A stretch of 26,168 bases of DNA from assembly GCA_964505995.1 (NCBI GenBank), contig CAZDLB010000007.1:1-26168 (forward strand), given 5' to 3'. This stretch comes from JAJRVH01 sp964505995. Its GTDB lineage: Bacteria; Pseudomonadota; Zetaproteobacteria; Mariprofundales; Mariprofundaceae. This document shows, piece after piece, positions 8,798 to 15,499 of the stretch (its first letter is position 1; each line of letters starts with the position of its first letter). The translations under genes were made by a program, and so were the position numbers. Below the pieces are notes generated by a model, which was given only the letters and a program-made list of their open reading frames with translations, was not told the DNA's origin and made no database searches.

Positions 8798-9336
8798 TCG
8801 CTTGCGGCCGGCAGGATCGGCACCTGCATGAATCGTTGTCCTTCCAGTCGCCAGCAGCGGATCTCGCGCACACGCGCCTCGCAGACACTGATGATGGGGT
8901 AGGCGAAGCCTTCCCATGCATGGCCCAGATCGGTCGGTGAGGGGCGTGCCGGGCAGTCCGGGTGCGAATGATAGACACCGATGATTTCAAGGCCGCTGCC
9001 GCGCAGCTCGCGGTCGATGCGCTGATAGGCCGCCGGATCCAGTTCGAAGCGATCGCCGGCTCGCTCCTGATTCAGGTTTTTCACGGCGCGAGCCTCCGTC
9101 ACTATCCACCCCTGCGGATCGATGCGGCCGATCAGCAGGCCGCAGATTTCATGCGGGTAGCCTTCCTCGGCCTGCTGGCGCATGGCTTCAAGCGCAGAGC
9201 TGTCGATGCGCAGCGTTTCCGCGGCGATGTCCGGATCGATCACCGAGGTGTAGGCCTCGCTCCTGAAGCGCTCGGGGATGAACTCCTCGGGCAGGGTTTC
9301 CGGTGCAATGCCGGGATGCTGAGGGGAAACGGTCAA
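8794..9336 (-). CDS. JAMM/MPN+ (M67 family, Mov34/JAB1) zinc metalloprotease
   Basis: At 180 residues this is a free-standing JAMM isopeptidase/peptidase domain. All zinc-site residues are visible: Glu63 in HEICGLLIGR, His123 and His125 in GVYHSHP, Ser133 and Asp136 in RPSPTD, matching the H-x-H-x10-D pattern. Bacterial relatives such as Mycobacterium Mec remove C-terminal residues or cargo from ubiquitin-like sulfur carriers. I chose a TTG start at 9336 because it has a strong GGAGGT 6 nt upstream. The frame continues to 9495, but that extension has no Shine-Dalgarno sequence and no family similarity. The first 40 or so residues are a non-conserved Pro/Glu-rich extension before LRIDSSALEAM. 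No ThiS/MoaD-like partner is encoded nearby. The stop overlaps the TPR gene by 4 nt. Confidence 0.88.
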   Translation of the reverse strand: MTVSPQHPGIAPETLPEEFIPERFRSEAYTSVIDPDIAAETLRIDSSALEAMRQQAEEGYPHEICGLLIGRIDPQGWIVTEARAVKNLNQERAGDRFELDPAAYQRIDRELRGSGLEIIGVYHSHPDCPARPSPTDLGHAWEGFAYPIISVCEARVREIRCWRLEGQRFMQVPILPAASE

Positions 9337-9367
9337 ACGTGACCTCCGGGGGGATGGGTTAGGGCCA

Positions 9368-9395
9368 AGCCTATCGCGGCTTTCATGCTTGCCAA
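9368..9395 (-). promoter_or_regulatory. Weak candidate promoter for the JAMM-TPR-lolB-ispE run
   Basis: On the minus strand, TTGGCA (9395-9390, 5 of 6 to the -35) is followed after 16 nt by TAGGCT (9373-9368, 3 of 6 to the -10), about 30 nt before the TTG start. The -35 overlaps one arm of an inverted repeat annotated separately. Confidence 0.28.
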
Positions 9396-9415
9396 CCATG
9401 CGGCTTTGGGCAAGC
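9387..9415. repeat. 7-bp inverted repeat in a divergent intergenic region
   Basis: GCTTGCC (9387-9393) and GGCAAGC (9409-9415) form a perfect inverted repeat with a 15-nt spacer between the divergent JAMM and DUF4399 genes. The 22-nt centre-to-centre distance (two helical turns) would suit a dimeric regulator. It could also arise by chance. Confidence 0.3.
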
Positions 9416-9448
9416 GTGGCCGGCAATCTGTATTCCAAGGAGGATACC

Positions 9449-9856
9449 ATGAAGTCAGGACGATGGATACGACATGCGGCCATGGCGGCGATCATGCCGG
9501 CGCTGCTTGCCTGCTCCCAGAGCGGTGCCTATGTGGACTTTGCCCAGCCGAAGGACGGTGCCGAACTGGGGCGCACGTTCAAGGTGGTGATGCAGGTGCA
9601 TGGCATGCAGGTGCACAAGGCCGGGGAGCTGATCGAGGGCACCGGCCACCATCATCTGATCATCGATGGCGGCTTCATCCCCAGGGGCGAGACGGTTCCC
9701 AAGGATGCGACGCATCTGCACTTCGGCAAGGGACAGACCGAAACGATGCTGACGCTGAATCCCGGCGAGCATACGCTGACGCTGCAGTTTGCCGATGGGC
9801 ATCACCAGTCCTACGGCAAGGCGTTGAGCAAAACCATCCATGTGCACGTGAAATAG
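9449..9856 (+). CDS. DUF4399-type histidine-rich lipoprotein of unknown function
   Basis: The protein is 135 residues from the ATG at 9449, chosen because AAGGAGG lies 5-6 nt upstream and because it starts a lipoprotein signal ending LLAC (Cys22). The mature part resembles the DUF4399 family: FAQPKDGAELGRTFKVVMQV, then GTGHHHLIIDGG, then DATHLHFGKGQTE and GEHTLTLQFADGHHQSYG, ending HVHV. About 15 His residues cluster in the mature domain, suggesting metal binding, although this has not to my knowledge been shown for the family. The fold is probably an immunoglobulin-like beta-sandwich (inference). The gene stands alone on the plus strand, divergent from the JAMM operon and convergent with rpsI. 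Confidence 0.85.
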   Translation: MKSGRWIRHAAMAAIMPALLACSQSGAYVDFAQPKDGAELGRTFKVVMQVHGMQVHKAGELIEGTGHHHLIIDGGFIPRGETVPKDATHLHFGKGQTETMLTLNPGEHTLTLQFADGHHQSYGKALSKTIHVHVK

Positions 9857-9879
9857 GCCATTTTGGGTCGCACAAAAAG

Positions 9880-9911
9880 AAGGAGGGCCATTCCTGCGAA
9901 TGGCCCTCCTT
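9880..9911 (-). terminator. Strong rho-independent terminator of rplM-rpsI
   Basis: There is a perfect 14-bp inverted repeat (9880-9893 and 9898-9911) with a 4-nt loop. On the minus strand it is followed by CTTTTTGTG, a good T-tract. It begins 17 nt after the rpsI stop. On the plus strand there is no T-tract after the stem, but the hairpin may also slow transcription leaving the DUF4399 gene, which ends 23 nt away. Confidence 0.92.
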
Positions 9912-9928
9912 GCGTTGGGAAGCAGGGA

Positions 9929-10321
9929 TCAGCGCTTGGAGAACTGCGGTGCCCGGCGGGCCTTCTTCAGGCCGGCCTTCTTGCGCTCCACCTTGCGCGA
10001 GTCGCGGGTCAGAAAGCCGCCGGCCTTCAGAGCCGGACGCAGACCGGCGTCGTATTCGAGCAGCGCGCGGGCAATGCCATGACGGATGGCACCGGCCTGA
10101 CCGGATACGCCACCGCCGAAGACATTTACGCGAACATCGACGCTGCCGGAGAGCTTCGTCTCGGTCAGCGGCAGGATGGCCTGCTGACGGATGATCTCCA
10201 CCGGAAAATAGTTCTCCAGATCGCGACCGTTGACCACGATCTTGCCCTTGCCGGGCTGGAGCATGACGCGGGCGACGCTGCGCTTGCGCCGGCCGGTACC
10301 ACGATAAAAGGTTTCTGCCAT
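9929..10321 (-). CDS. rpsI: 30S ribosomal protein S9
   Basis: S9 is a small-subunit protein whose C-terminal tail reaches the P-site tRNA. The 130-residue length is exact. Seen: the N-terminal YRGTGRRKRSVARV, the central NVFGGGVSGQAGAIRHGIARAL, and the basic tail ending APQFSKR with the invariant terminal Arg. The ATG has AGAGGAA about 9 nt upstream. It lies 14 nt downstream of rplM, the universal rplM-rpsI pair, and is followed by a strong terminator. Confidence 0.99.
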   Translation of the reverse strand: MAETFYRGTGRRKRSVARVMLQPGKGKIVVNGRDLENYFPVEIIRQQAILPLTETKLSGSVDVRVNVFGGGVSGQAGAIRHGIARALLEYDAGLRPALKAGGFLTRDSRKVERKKAGLKKARRAPQFSKR

Positions 10322-10335
10322 GATTCTGCTTCCTC

Positions 10336-10767
10336 TCAGTTCAGTTTCAGTTCTTCCGGCTTCTGAGCCGCATGCGGATGCTCGCTGCCGGCATAGACCT
10401 TCAGCTTCTTCAGCATGGAGCGTCCCAGCGGGCCCTTGGGCATCATGCCCTTGACGGCCGCCTCGAGAATGCGCTCCGGATGCTTCTCGCGCTGCTTCTC
10501 CAGCGTGATGCTCTTCAGGCCGCCGGCATAGCCGGTGTGATGATGGTAGACCTTGGCGGTTTCCTTGTTGCCGGTCACGCGGATCTTGTCGGCATTGATC
10601 ACGATGACGTGATCGCCGCAGTCGGCATGCGGGGTGTACTGCGGGCGATGCTTGCCGCGCAGAACGGTGGCGATGCGGGTGGCCACACGCCCCAGAACCA
10701 GATCCTTGGCATCAATGATATACCATTTGCGCTCGATATCGCCCGGGCGAACGGTCCATGTGCTCAT
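10336..10767 (-). CDS. rplM: 50S ribosomal protein L13
   Basis: L13 is an early-assembling large-subunit protein. I start it at the ATG at 10767 (143 residues), not at the earlier in-frame ATGs at 10788 and 10779. Here GGAG sits 6 nt upstream and the length matches the usual 142 residues. Seen: ERKWYIIDAKDLVLGRVA near the N terminus, HADCGDHVIVINADKIRVTG, KVYHHHTGYAGGLK, and the C-terminal LKVYAGSEHPHAAQKPE. It is first in the rplM-rpsI operon, behind a near-consensus promoter and a structured leader. Confidence 0.99.
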   Translation of the reverse strand: MSTWTVRPGDIERKWYIIDAKDLVLGRVATRIATVLRGKHRPQYTPHADCGDHVIVINADKIRVTGNKETAKVYHHHTGYAGGLKSITLEKQREKHPERILEAAVKGMMPKGPLGRSMLKKLKVYAGSEHPHAAQKPEELKLN

Positions 10768-10813
10768 TTCAGACTCCATGCTTTGCATAACTCTTTACAG
10801 GGCAGCCTTTCCG

Positions 10814-10867
10814 GGCCCTTTGCGGGCCATGCAATCTGCCGGCAAACCTGTCGGCAAAAGGCATGCC
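10814..10867 (-). promoter_or_regulatory. Structured rplM leader
   Basis: The roughly 115-nt 5' leader before rplM contains GGCCC/GGGCC (10814-10818 and 10824-10828, 5-nt loop), an imperfect stem with outer arms GCCG/CGGC (10838-10841 and 10852-10855), and the palindrome GGCATGCC (10860-10867). In E. coli, L13 represses its own operon through the rplM leader. That this leader works the same way is inference. The rest of the 235-bp rplM-pheA gap holds the promoter and a possible short upstream ORF. Confidence 0.4.
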
Positions 10868-10888
10868 TGCCTTCAGCAAAGGCGGCGC

Positions 10889-10916
10889 ATTATAGATTGG
10901 GCGGGGGCGATGTCAA
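10889..10916 (-). promoter_or_regulatory. Near-perfect sigma70 promoter for rplM-rpsI
   Basis: On the minus strand, TTGACA (10916-10911) is followed after 16 nt by TATAAT (10894-10889). Both hexamers match consensus at all six positions. The predicted start is near 10882 in a GC-rich discriminator (GCGCCGCC), as expected for a strong, stringently controlled ribosomal promoter. Confidence 0.85.
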
Positions 10917-10928
10917 TTCGAGGGGCGC

Positions 10929-11006
10929 ATGGGGCCGGGCGCGGGCCCTGCGGTCGGAAAAGCGTGGAAGGATTCCCGGGCCGCTGCTAGCGTGCTGGCG
11001 CTATGA
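10929..11006 (+). promoter_or_regulatory. Possible 25-codon upstream ORF overlapping the pheA start
   Basis: An ATG at 10929 (preceded by GAGGGG, with a tight 3-nt spacing) opens a 25-codon frame. Its TGA stop (11004-11006) overlaps the pheA ATG (11003-11005) as ATGA. pheA itself has no Shine-Dalgarno sequence, so translation of this frame could deliver ribosomes to it. The peptide has no Phe and one Trp, so it is not a classical phenylalanine attenuator. It may be fortuitous. Confidence 0.25.
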
Positions 11007-12139
11007 GCGAGGCGGAAAAGGAACTGCAGAAACTGCGTCAGGCCATCGATGCGGTGGATGATGAACTGCTGGAGCTGATTCGCAAGCGTGCCCGGCTGGC
11101 GGCCAGGGTCGGCGAGCACAAGCAGGATCGCGGCAACGCGCCGTTCTATGTGCCCAGCCGCGAGGCCGCGATCATTCGCCGCATCCTTCAGCGCAATCGC
11201 GAGGCCGCTGCGGCTTCCCACGAAACCCGCATCCCGGACGAGGCGATTCACGGCATCTATCGCGAGATCATCGGCGCCTGCCTGGCGCTGGAGCATCCGA
11301 TGACGATCGCCTACCTGGGGCCGGAGGGAACCTTCACCCATACCGCGGCCTGCCGTCAGTTCGGCGCCACCGCGCATTATGTGCCCTGCTCGACGATGGA
11401 GAAGATCTTCGACGAGGTGGAGTCGGGTCGCGCGACCTACGGTGTGGTGCCGGTGGAGAATGCCTTCGAGGGCGCGGTCGGCCAGACGCTGGACCTGTTC
11501 GCCCAGATCGAGCGCAATGTCTTCGTCTGCGCCGAGATCCAGCTGGCGATTCATCATCATCTGCTCAGCCGCGCGGCCAGCGAGGATGCGATCCGCCGCG
11601 TCTATTCGCATCCGCAGGCGCTGGCGCAGTGTCAGCAGTGGCTGGCCGAGCATTGTCCCCAGGCGACATTGATCGAGACCGAATCCACAGCAAGAGCCGC
11701 GCAGATGATTCGCGAGGCCGGTGAGGACGAGGCCTCCGAGCTGGCCGCAATTGCCGCCATCGAGGTGGCCGAGCGGATGGGGGTACCGGTGCTGGCCACG
11801 AACATCGAGGACCATCACGACAACACCACCCGCTTCTTCGTGATCGGTCAGCACGACTCGCCACCCTCCGGTGAGGACAAGACGGCGCTGGTGATGTCGA
11901 TCCGCGATGTGCCGGGGGCGCTGCACCAGCTGCTCGAGCCCTTTGCCCGCCGCGGCATTGGCCTGACGCGCATCGAATCGAGGCCATCCAAGCGCAAGCT
12001 CTGGGAATATGTGTTCTTTGCCGACATTCAGGGGCATCGCGATGACGAACAGGTGCGTCAGGCCATTGAGGAGATCGAGCGCATGCCCGGCGGTTTCATC
12101 AAGGTGCTCGGTTCCTATCCGGTTTCGAAGACGCTCTGA
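11003..12139 (+). CDS. pheA: Bifunctional chorismate mutase / prephenate dehydratase (P-protein)
   Basis: This enzyme converts chorismate to prephenate and then to phenylpyruvate for Phe synthesis. Its 378 residues show three parts. The AroQ-type chorismate mutase (about 1-95) has LRQAIDAVDDELLELIRKRA and PSREAAIIRRI. The dehydratase (about 102-285) has YLGPEGTFTH, VPVENAFEG, ESTARAA and the catalytic TRF at 276-278. The C-terminal ACT domain (about 294-370) has VPGALH and ESRPSK, the Phe-binding signatures of feedback inhibition. No Shine-Dalgarno sequence precedes the ATG, but the N-terminal sequence aligns well with the family, so I keep this start. In many proteobacteria serC precedes pheA; it is absent here. 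hisC follows after 11 nt. Confidence 0.98.
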   Translation: MSEAEKELQKLRQAIDAVDDELLELIRKRARLAARVGEHKQDRGNAPFYVPSREAAIIRRILQRNREAAAASHETRIPDEAIHGIYREIIGACLALEHPMTIAYLGPEGTFTHTAACRQFGATAHYVPCSTMEKIFDEVESGRATYGVVPVENAFEGAVGQTLDLFAQIERNVFVCAEIQLAIHHHLLSRAASEDAIRRVYSHPQALAQCQQWLAEHCPQATLIETESTARAAQMIREAGEDEASELAAIAAIEVAERMGVPVLATNIEDHHDNTTRFFVIGQHDSPPSGEDKTALVMSIRDVPGALHQLLEPFARRGIGLTRIESRPSKRKLWEYVFFADIQGHRDDEQVRQAIEEIERMPGGFIKVLGSYPVSKTL

Positions 12140-12150
12140 GGAAGGATCGT

Positions 12151-13269
12151 ATGCAGCAGTCCGAACGCGTGGATTTCAGCCAGCTGGCCGTGCCGCAGGC
12201 GGCGCGCCTGCATCCGTATGTGCCCGGCAAGCCGGTCGAGCAGCTGCTGCGCGAGAAGGGCCTTGACCGGGCCGTGAAGCTGGCTTCGAACGAGAATCCC
12301 TATGGCCCGAGCCCGAAGGCGATCGCCGCGGTGCGCGCGGCGGCGGCCGAGCTGCATCGCTATCCGGATGGCAATGCCACGGAGCTGAAAGAGGCGCTGG
12401 CGGCCAGGCATGGCGTGGATGTGGCGCAGATCCTTCCCGGCAACGGCTCCAACGAGGTGCTGGAGCTGCTGATCCGGACCTTTGCCGGGCCGGGCGACAG
12501 GGTGGTGTTCAGCCGCCGCGGCTTCATTGTCTATCATCTGGCCGCGCAGGCGGCGGGTGCCGAGCCCGTGGCCGTGCCCGAGGCCGATGGCCTGAGCCAT
12601 GATCTCGAAGCGATGGCCGCGGCCGTGGACGGGCATACGAAAATCGTCTGCATCGCCAACCCGAACAACCCGACCGGCAGCTTTCATGAGCTGGCCGCGC
12701 TGCAGGACTTTCTCGATCGCCTGCCGCGGCGCCTGCTCGTGATCCTCGATGAGGCCTATTATGAATATGTGGCCGACCGGCTCGGGGATTCCTTCCGGAC
12801 GCTGCGGCATCCGGGGCTTGTGATCTGCCGGACCTTTTCCAAGGCCTATGGCCTGGCCGGTCTGCGTGTCGGTTATGCGCTGGCCGCCCCGGAGATCGTG
12901 GCGCTGGCCAACCGTTTCCGCGAGCCGTTCAATGTCAGCCTGCCGGCGCTGGCGGGTGCGAAGGCCGCGCTTGAGGATCAGGACTGGGTCATCGCGCAGG
13001 TTGGCCGCACGCTGGAAGAGCGCGAGCGGCTGGAAGGCGCGCTGCAGTCCCTCGGCATGCTGGGTGGCCACAGTCATGGCAATTTCGTGCTGCTGCATCA
13101 CCCGAGGGCGGCGGAGATCGCCGGCAGACTGGAGGATCACGGCATCATTCCCCGGCCGCTTGCTCCCTACGGCATGTCTGAAGAGCTGCGCATCACCGTC
13201 GGCACGCCGGAGGAGAACGATGCCTTCCTGCGGACGCTGGAAACGATTCTGCGGGAGCTGTCGGCGTGA
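12151..13269 (+). CDS. hisC: Histidinol-phosphate / aromatic aminotransferase
   Basis: This is a PLP fold-type I aminotransferase of 372 residues. Seen: KLASNENPYGPSP near residue 45, CIANPNNPTG at about 167-176, ILDEAYYEY at about 198-206, and the PLP Schiff-base lysine Lys231 in RTFSKAYGLAGLRVGYA. The family enzyme transaminates histidinol phosphate, and HisC proteins in pheA-tyrA clusters commonly also transaminate phenylpyruvate and 4-hydroxyphenylpyruvate. No other his genes are nearby, so an aromatic-pathway role is likely (inference; hisC2 would be an alternative label). GAGGAAGG lies just upstream of the ATG. The gene overlaps tyrA by 4 nt. Confidence 0.95.
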   Translation: MQQSERVDFSQLAVPQAARLHPYVPGKPVEQLLREKGLDRAVKLASNENPYGPSPKAIAAVRAAAAELHRYPDGNATELKEALAARHGVDVAQILPGNGSNEVLELLIRTFAGPGDRVVFSRRGFIVYHLAAQAAGAEPVAVPEADGLSHDLEAMAAAVDGHTKIVCIANPNNPTGSFHELAALQDFLDRLPRRLLVILDEAYYEYVADRLGDSFRTLRHPGLVICRTFSKAYGLAGLRVGYALAAPEIVALANRFREPFNVSLPALAGAKAALEDQDWVIAQVGRTLEERERLEGALQSLGMLGGHSHGNFVLLHHPRAAEIAGRLEDHGIIPRPLAPYGMSEELRITVGTPEENDAFLRTLETILRELSA

Positions 13270-14159
13270 GCGATCGCCCCCTGATCCGGCATCTGGTCAT
13301 CATCGGCACGGGCCTGATCGGCGGCTCGCTGGCCCTGGCGCTGCGGCGCGCCGGCGCCGTCGGGCGCGTCACCGGGGTCGGCCGTTCGCTGCCGAATCTC
13401 GAGCTGGCTCGCGCGCGCCACATCATCGATGATCTTTCCCGCGATGCGGGGGAGGCCGTTGGCGATGCCGACATGATCGTGCTGGCCGTGCCGGTCGGCG
13501 CCTACGGGCAGGTTCTGGAGGGCATGGCCGGCTCGATGCGCGCCGATGCCGTGCTGACCGATGTCGGCAGCACCAAGCAGTCCGCGATCGACGCCGTGGC
13601 CAGGAGCGGCCTGAATGCATCCCGCTTTGTTCCCGGGCATCCGATTGCCGGAACGGAGTCCTCCGGCGCCGCTGCGGCCTTCGCAGAGCTGTTCGAGCGG
13701 CGTCATTGCATTCTGACTCCGACGCCCGAGACCGATACCGACGCGCTTGCCAGGGTCGAGGCGATGTGGCGGCTGACCGGGGCGCACGTCTTGCGCATGA
13801 CGGCTGCCGAGCATGACCGTATCATGGCCGCGGTCAGCCATCTGCCGCACTTGGCGGCCTTTGCACTGGTCAATGCCGTGCGCGAGGCCGGCCGCGGGCA
13901 GGCGACGGATCCGTTCGATTACGCCGCCGGCGGCTTTCGTGACTTTACCCGCATCGCCTCGTCCTCGCCCGAGATGTGGCGCGATATCGCACTGATGAAT
14001 CGCGAGCCCCTGCTGCGGGAGCTGGATCGCTATCGGCAGTGCCTGGACGCGCTGGGCGAGGCGATTGAGCGGGAGGATGGCGAGGCGCTGCTGCGGGCCT
14101 TTGCCGCGGCCAAGCAGGCGCGTGATGCCTGGCTGAAGGAACATGGAGGTGAAGCGTGA
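13266..14159 (+). CDS. tyrA: Prephenate dehydrogenase (monofunctional TyrA)
   Basis: TyrA oxidatively decarboxylates prephenate (or arogenate) toward tyrosine. It is 297 residues from a GTG that overlaps the hisC stop as GTGA. Seen: a Rossmann GTGLIGG at 14-20, LTDVGSTKQSAIDA at about 97-110, the substrate-site HPIAGTESSG starting at His125, and the helical VSHLPHLAAFALV in the C-terminal dimerisation domain. There is no chorismate mutase fusion as in E. coli TyrA and no fusion to AroA as in Pseudomonas; here tyrA and aroA are separate but overlap by 4 nt. NAD or NADP preference cannot be read safely from the sequence. Confidence 0.96.
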   Translation: MSDRPLIRHLVIIGTGLIGGSLALALRRAGAVGRVTGVGRSLPNLELARARHIIDDLSRDAGEAVGDADMIVLAVPVGAYGQVLEGMAGSMRADAVLTDVGSTKQSAIDAVARSGLNASRFVPGHPIAGTESSGAAAAFAELFERRHCILTPTPETDTDALARVEAMWRLTGAHVLRMTAAEHDRIMAAVSHLPHLAAFALVNAVREAGRGQATDPFDYAAGGFRDFTRIASSSPEMWRDIALMNREPLLRELDRYRQCLDALGEAIEREDGEALLRAFAAAKQARDAWLKEHGGEA

Positions 14160-15499
14160 ATGTTGGCGGCACACTGATTGCGGGACCGGCTTCCGGGCCG
14201 CTGAAGGGCAGCCTGACCATCCCCGGGGACAAGTCCATGTCGCATCGGGCCGTGATGCTGGCCTCGCTGGCCAGCGGCACGACCGAGATCCGCGGCTTTC
14301 TGCCCGGCGAGGACTGCCTGGCCACGGCCCGGATGTTTGCCGACATGGGGGTTGCGATCGAGTGGCTGGATGCGGACCGGACGGCCCTGCGCGTGCATGG
14401 CGTCGGGCTGCATGGGCTGAAGGCGCCGGCCAACGTGCTCGATGCCGGCAATTCCGGAACCTGCGTGCGCCTGATGACCGGCGTGCTGGCCGGACAGGAC
14501 TTCGCCTCGACGCTGACTGGCGATGCCTCGCTGCAACGCCGGCCGATGCGGCGCGTGGCCGAGCCCGTGCGGCGGATGGGCGCGACGGTCGAGGGCCGCG
14601 ATGGCGGCAATCTGCTGCCGCTGACGATCCACGGGGGACGACTGAAGGGCATCCATTATCGCTCCGAGGTGGCCAGCGCCCAGGTCAAGTCCTGCGTGCT
14701 GCTGGCCGGACTGTATGCCGAAGGCCAGACCTGTGTCACCGAGCCAAGACCCAGCCGCGACCATACCGAGCGCATGCTGCCGCTTTTCGGCCAGCCGGTG
14801 GACGTGGACGGCAACACCGCCTGCATCCGGCCGACCGGGGCTCTGAAAGCGCCGGATGAGCCGGTCCTGATCCCGGCCGATCCTTCCTCGGCGGCCTTCT
14901 TTGCCGTGGCGGCCAGCCTGGTTCCCGGATCGGATGTCGGTTTTGCGCATATCGGCATCAATGCGCGTCGCGATGGCTGGCGTCGCATCCTGACGGACAT
15001 GGGGGCAAGGATTGCGCTGTCCTCGGAGGGTCAGGTGGGACGCGAGCCGGTGGCCGACCTTCGTGTCACGGCGGCCGATCTTGGCGCCTGCAGCGTGAAA
15101 CCGGACGATGTGCCCGATGCGATCGATGAGTTTCCGGTTCTGTTCGTGGCTGCAGCGCTGGCCGACGGCGAGTTCCTGCTTTCCGGAGCCGAGGAGCTGA
15201 GGGTCAAGGAATCCGATCGCATTGCGGCCATGGCCCGGGCGCTGCGTGAGGCCGGCGCGAGGATCGAGGAAAGGCCCGATGGCGTTTCGATCCGCGGTGT
15301 CCGGTGTCTGCGGGGGGGTATCGAGGTGGATTCGCTGGGCGATCACCGCATTGCGATGGCGATGGCCGTGGCGGCCCAGCGCGCCGAGGGCGAGATCCGT
15401 ATTCGCAATGCCGCCGCCATTGCGACGAGCTTTCCGAATTTCGTCGAGTTGGCACGTTCGATCGGCATGAATGTCCGCTGGCAGGAGGAAGAGGCATGA
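14156..15499 (+). CDS. aroA: 3-phosphoshikimate 1-carboxyvinyltransferase (EPSP synthase)
   Basis: AroA joins shikimate 3-phosphate and PEP, the sixth shikimate-pathway step. It is 447 residues from a GTG overlapping the tyrA stop as GTGA. Seen: IPGDKSMSHRAVM near residue 22, LDAGNSGTCVRLMTG at about 95-109, GDASLQRRPM, SAQVK at 174-178, SRDHTERML at about 200, and the C-terminal EELRVKESDRIAA and DHRIAMAMAV. The GDK, SAQxK and RxHxE motifs are those of class II-like enzymes rather than the E. coli class I form. The glyphosate-determining position (Gly96 in E. coli, Ala100 in CP4) is Gly101 here. The stop overlaps the cmk start as ATGA. Confidence 0.98.
   Translation: MNVGGTLIAGPASGPLKGSLTIPGDKSMSHRAVMLASLASGTTEIRGFLPGEDCLATARMFADMGVAIEWLDADRTALRVHGVGLHGLKAPANVLDAGNSGTCVRLMTGVLAGQDFASTLTGDASLQRRPMRRVAEPVRRMGATVEGRDGGNLLPLTIHGGRLKGIHYRSEVASAQVKSCVLLAGLYAEGQTCVTEPRPSRDHTERMLPLFGQPVDVDGNTACIRPTGALKAPDEPVLIPADPSSAAFFAVAASLVPGSDVGFAHIGINARRDGWRRILTDMGARIALSSEGQVGREPVADLRVTAADLGACSVKPDDVPDAIDEFPVLFVAAALADGEFLLSGAEELRVKESDRIAAMARALREAGARIEERPDGVSIRGVRCLRGGIEVDSLGDHRIAMAMAVAAQRAEGEIRIRNAAAIATSFPNFVELARSIGMNVRWQEEEA

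Noticed and set aside
6980..8902. A 640-codon open frame antisense to the TPR lipoprotein
   Set aside because: It has Leu/Gln/His-rich repeats produced by reading TPR codons backwards; the TPR gene has the lipobox and the coupled start.
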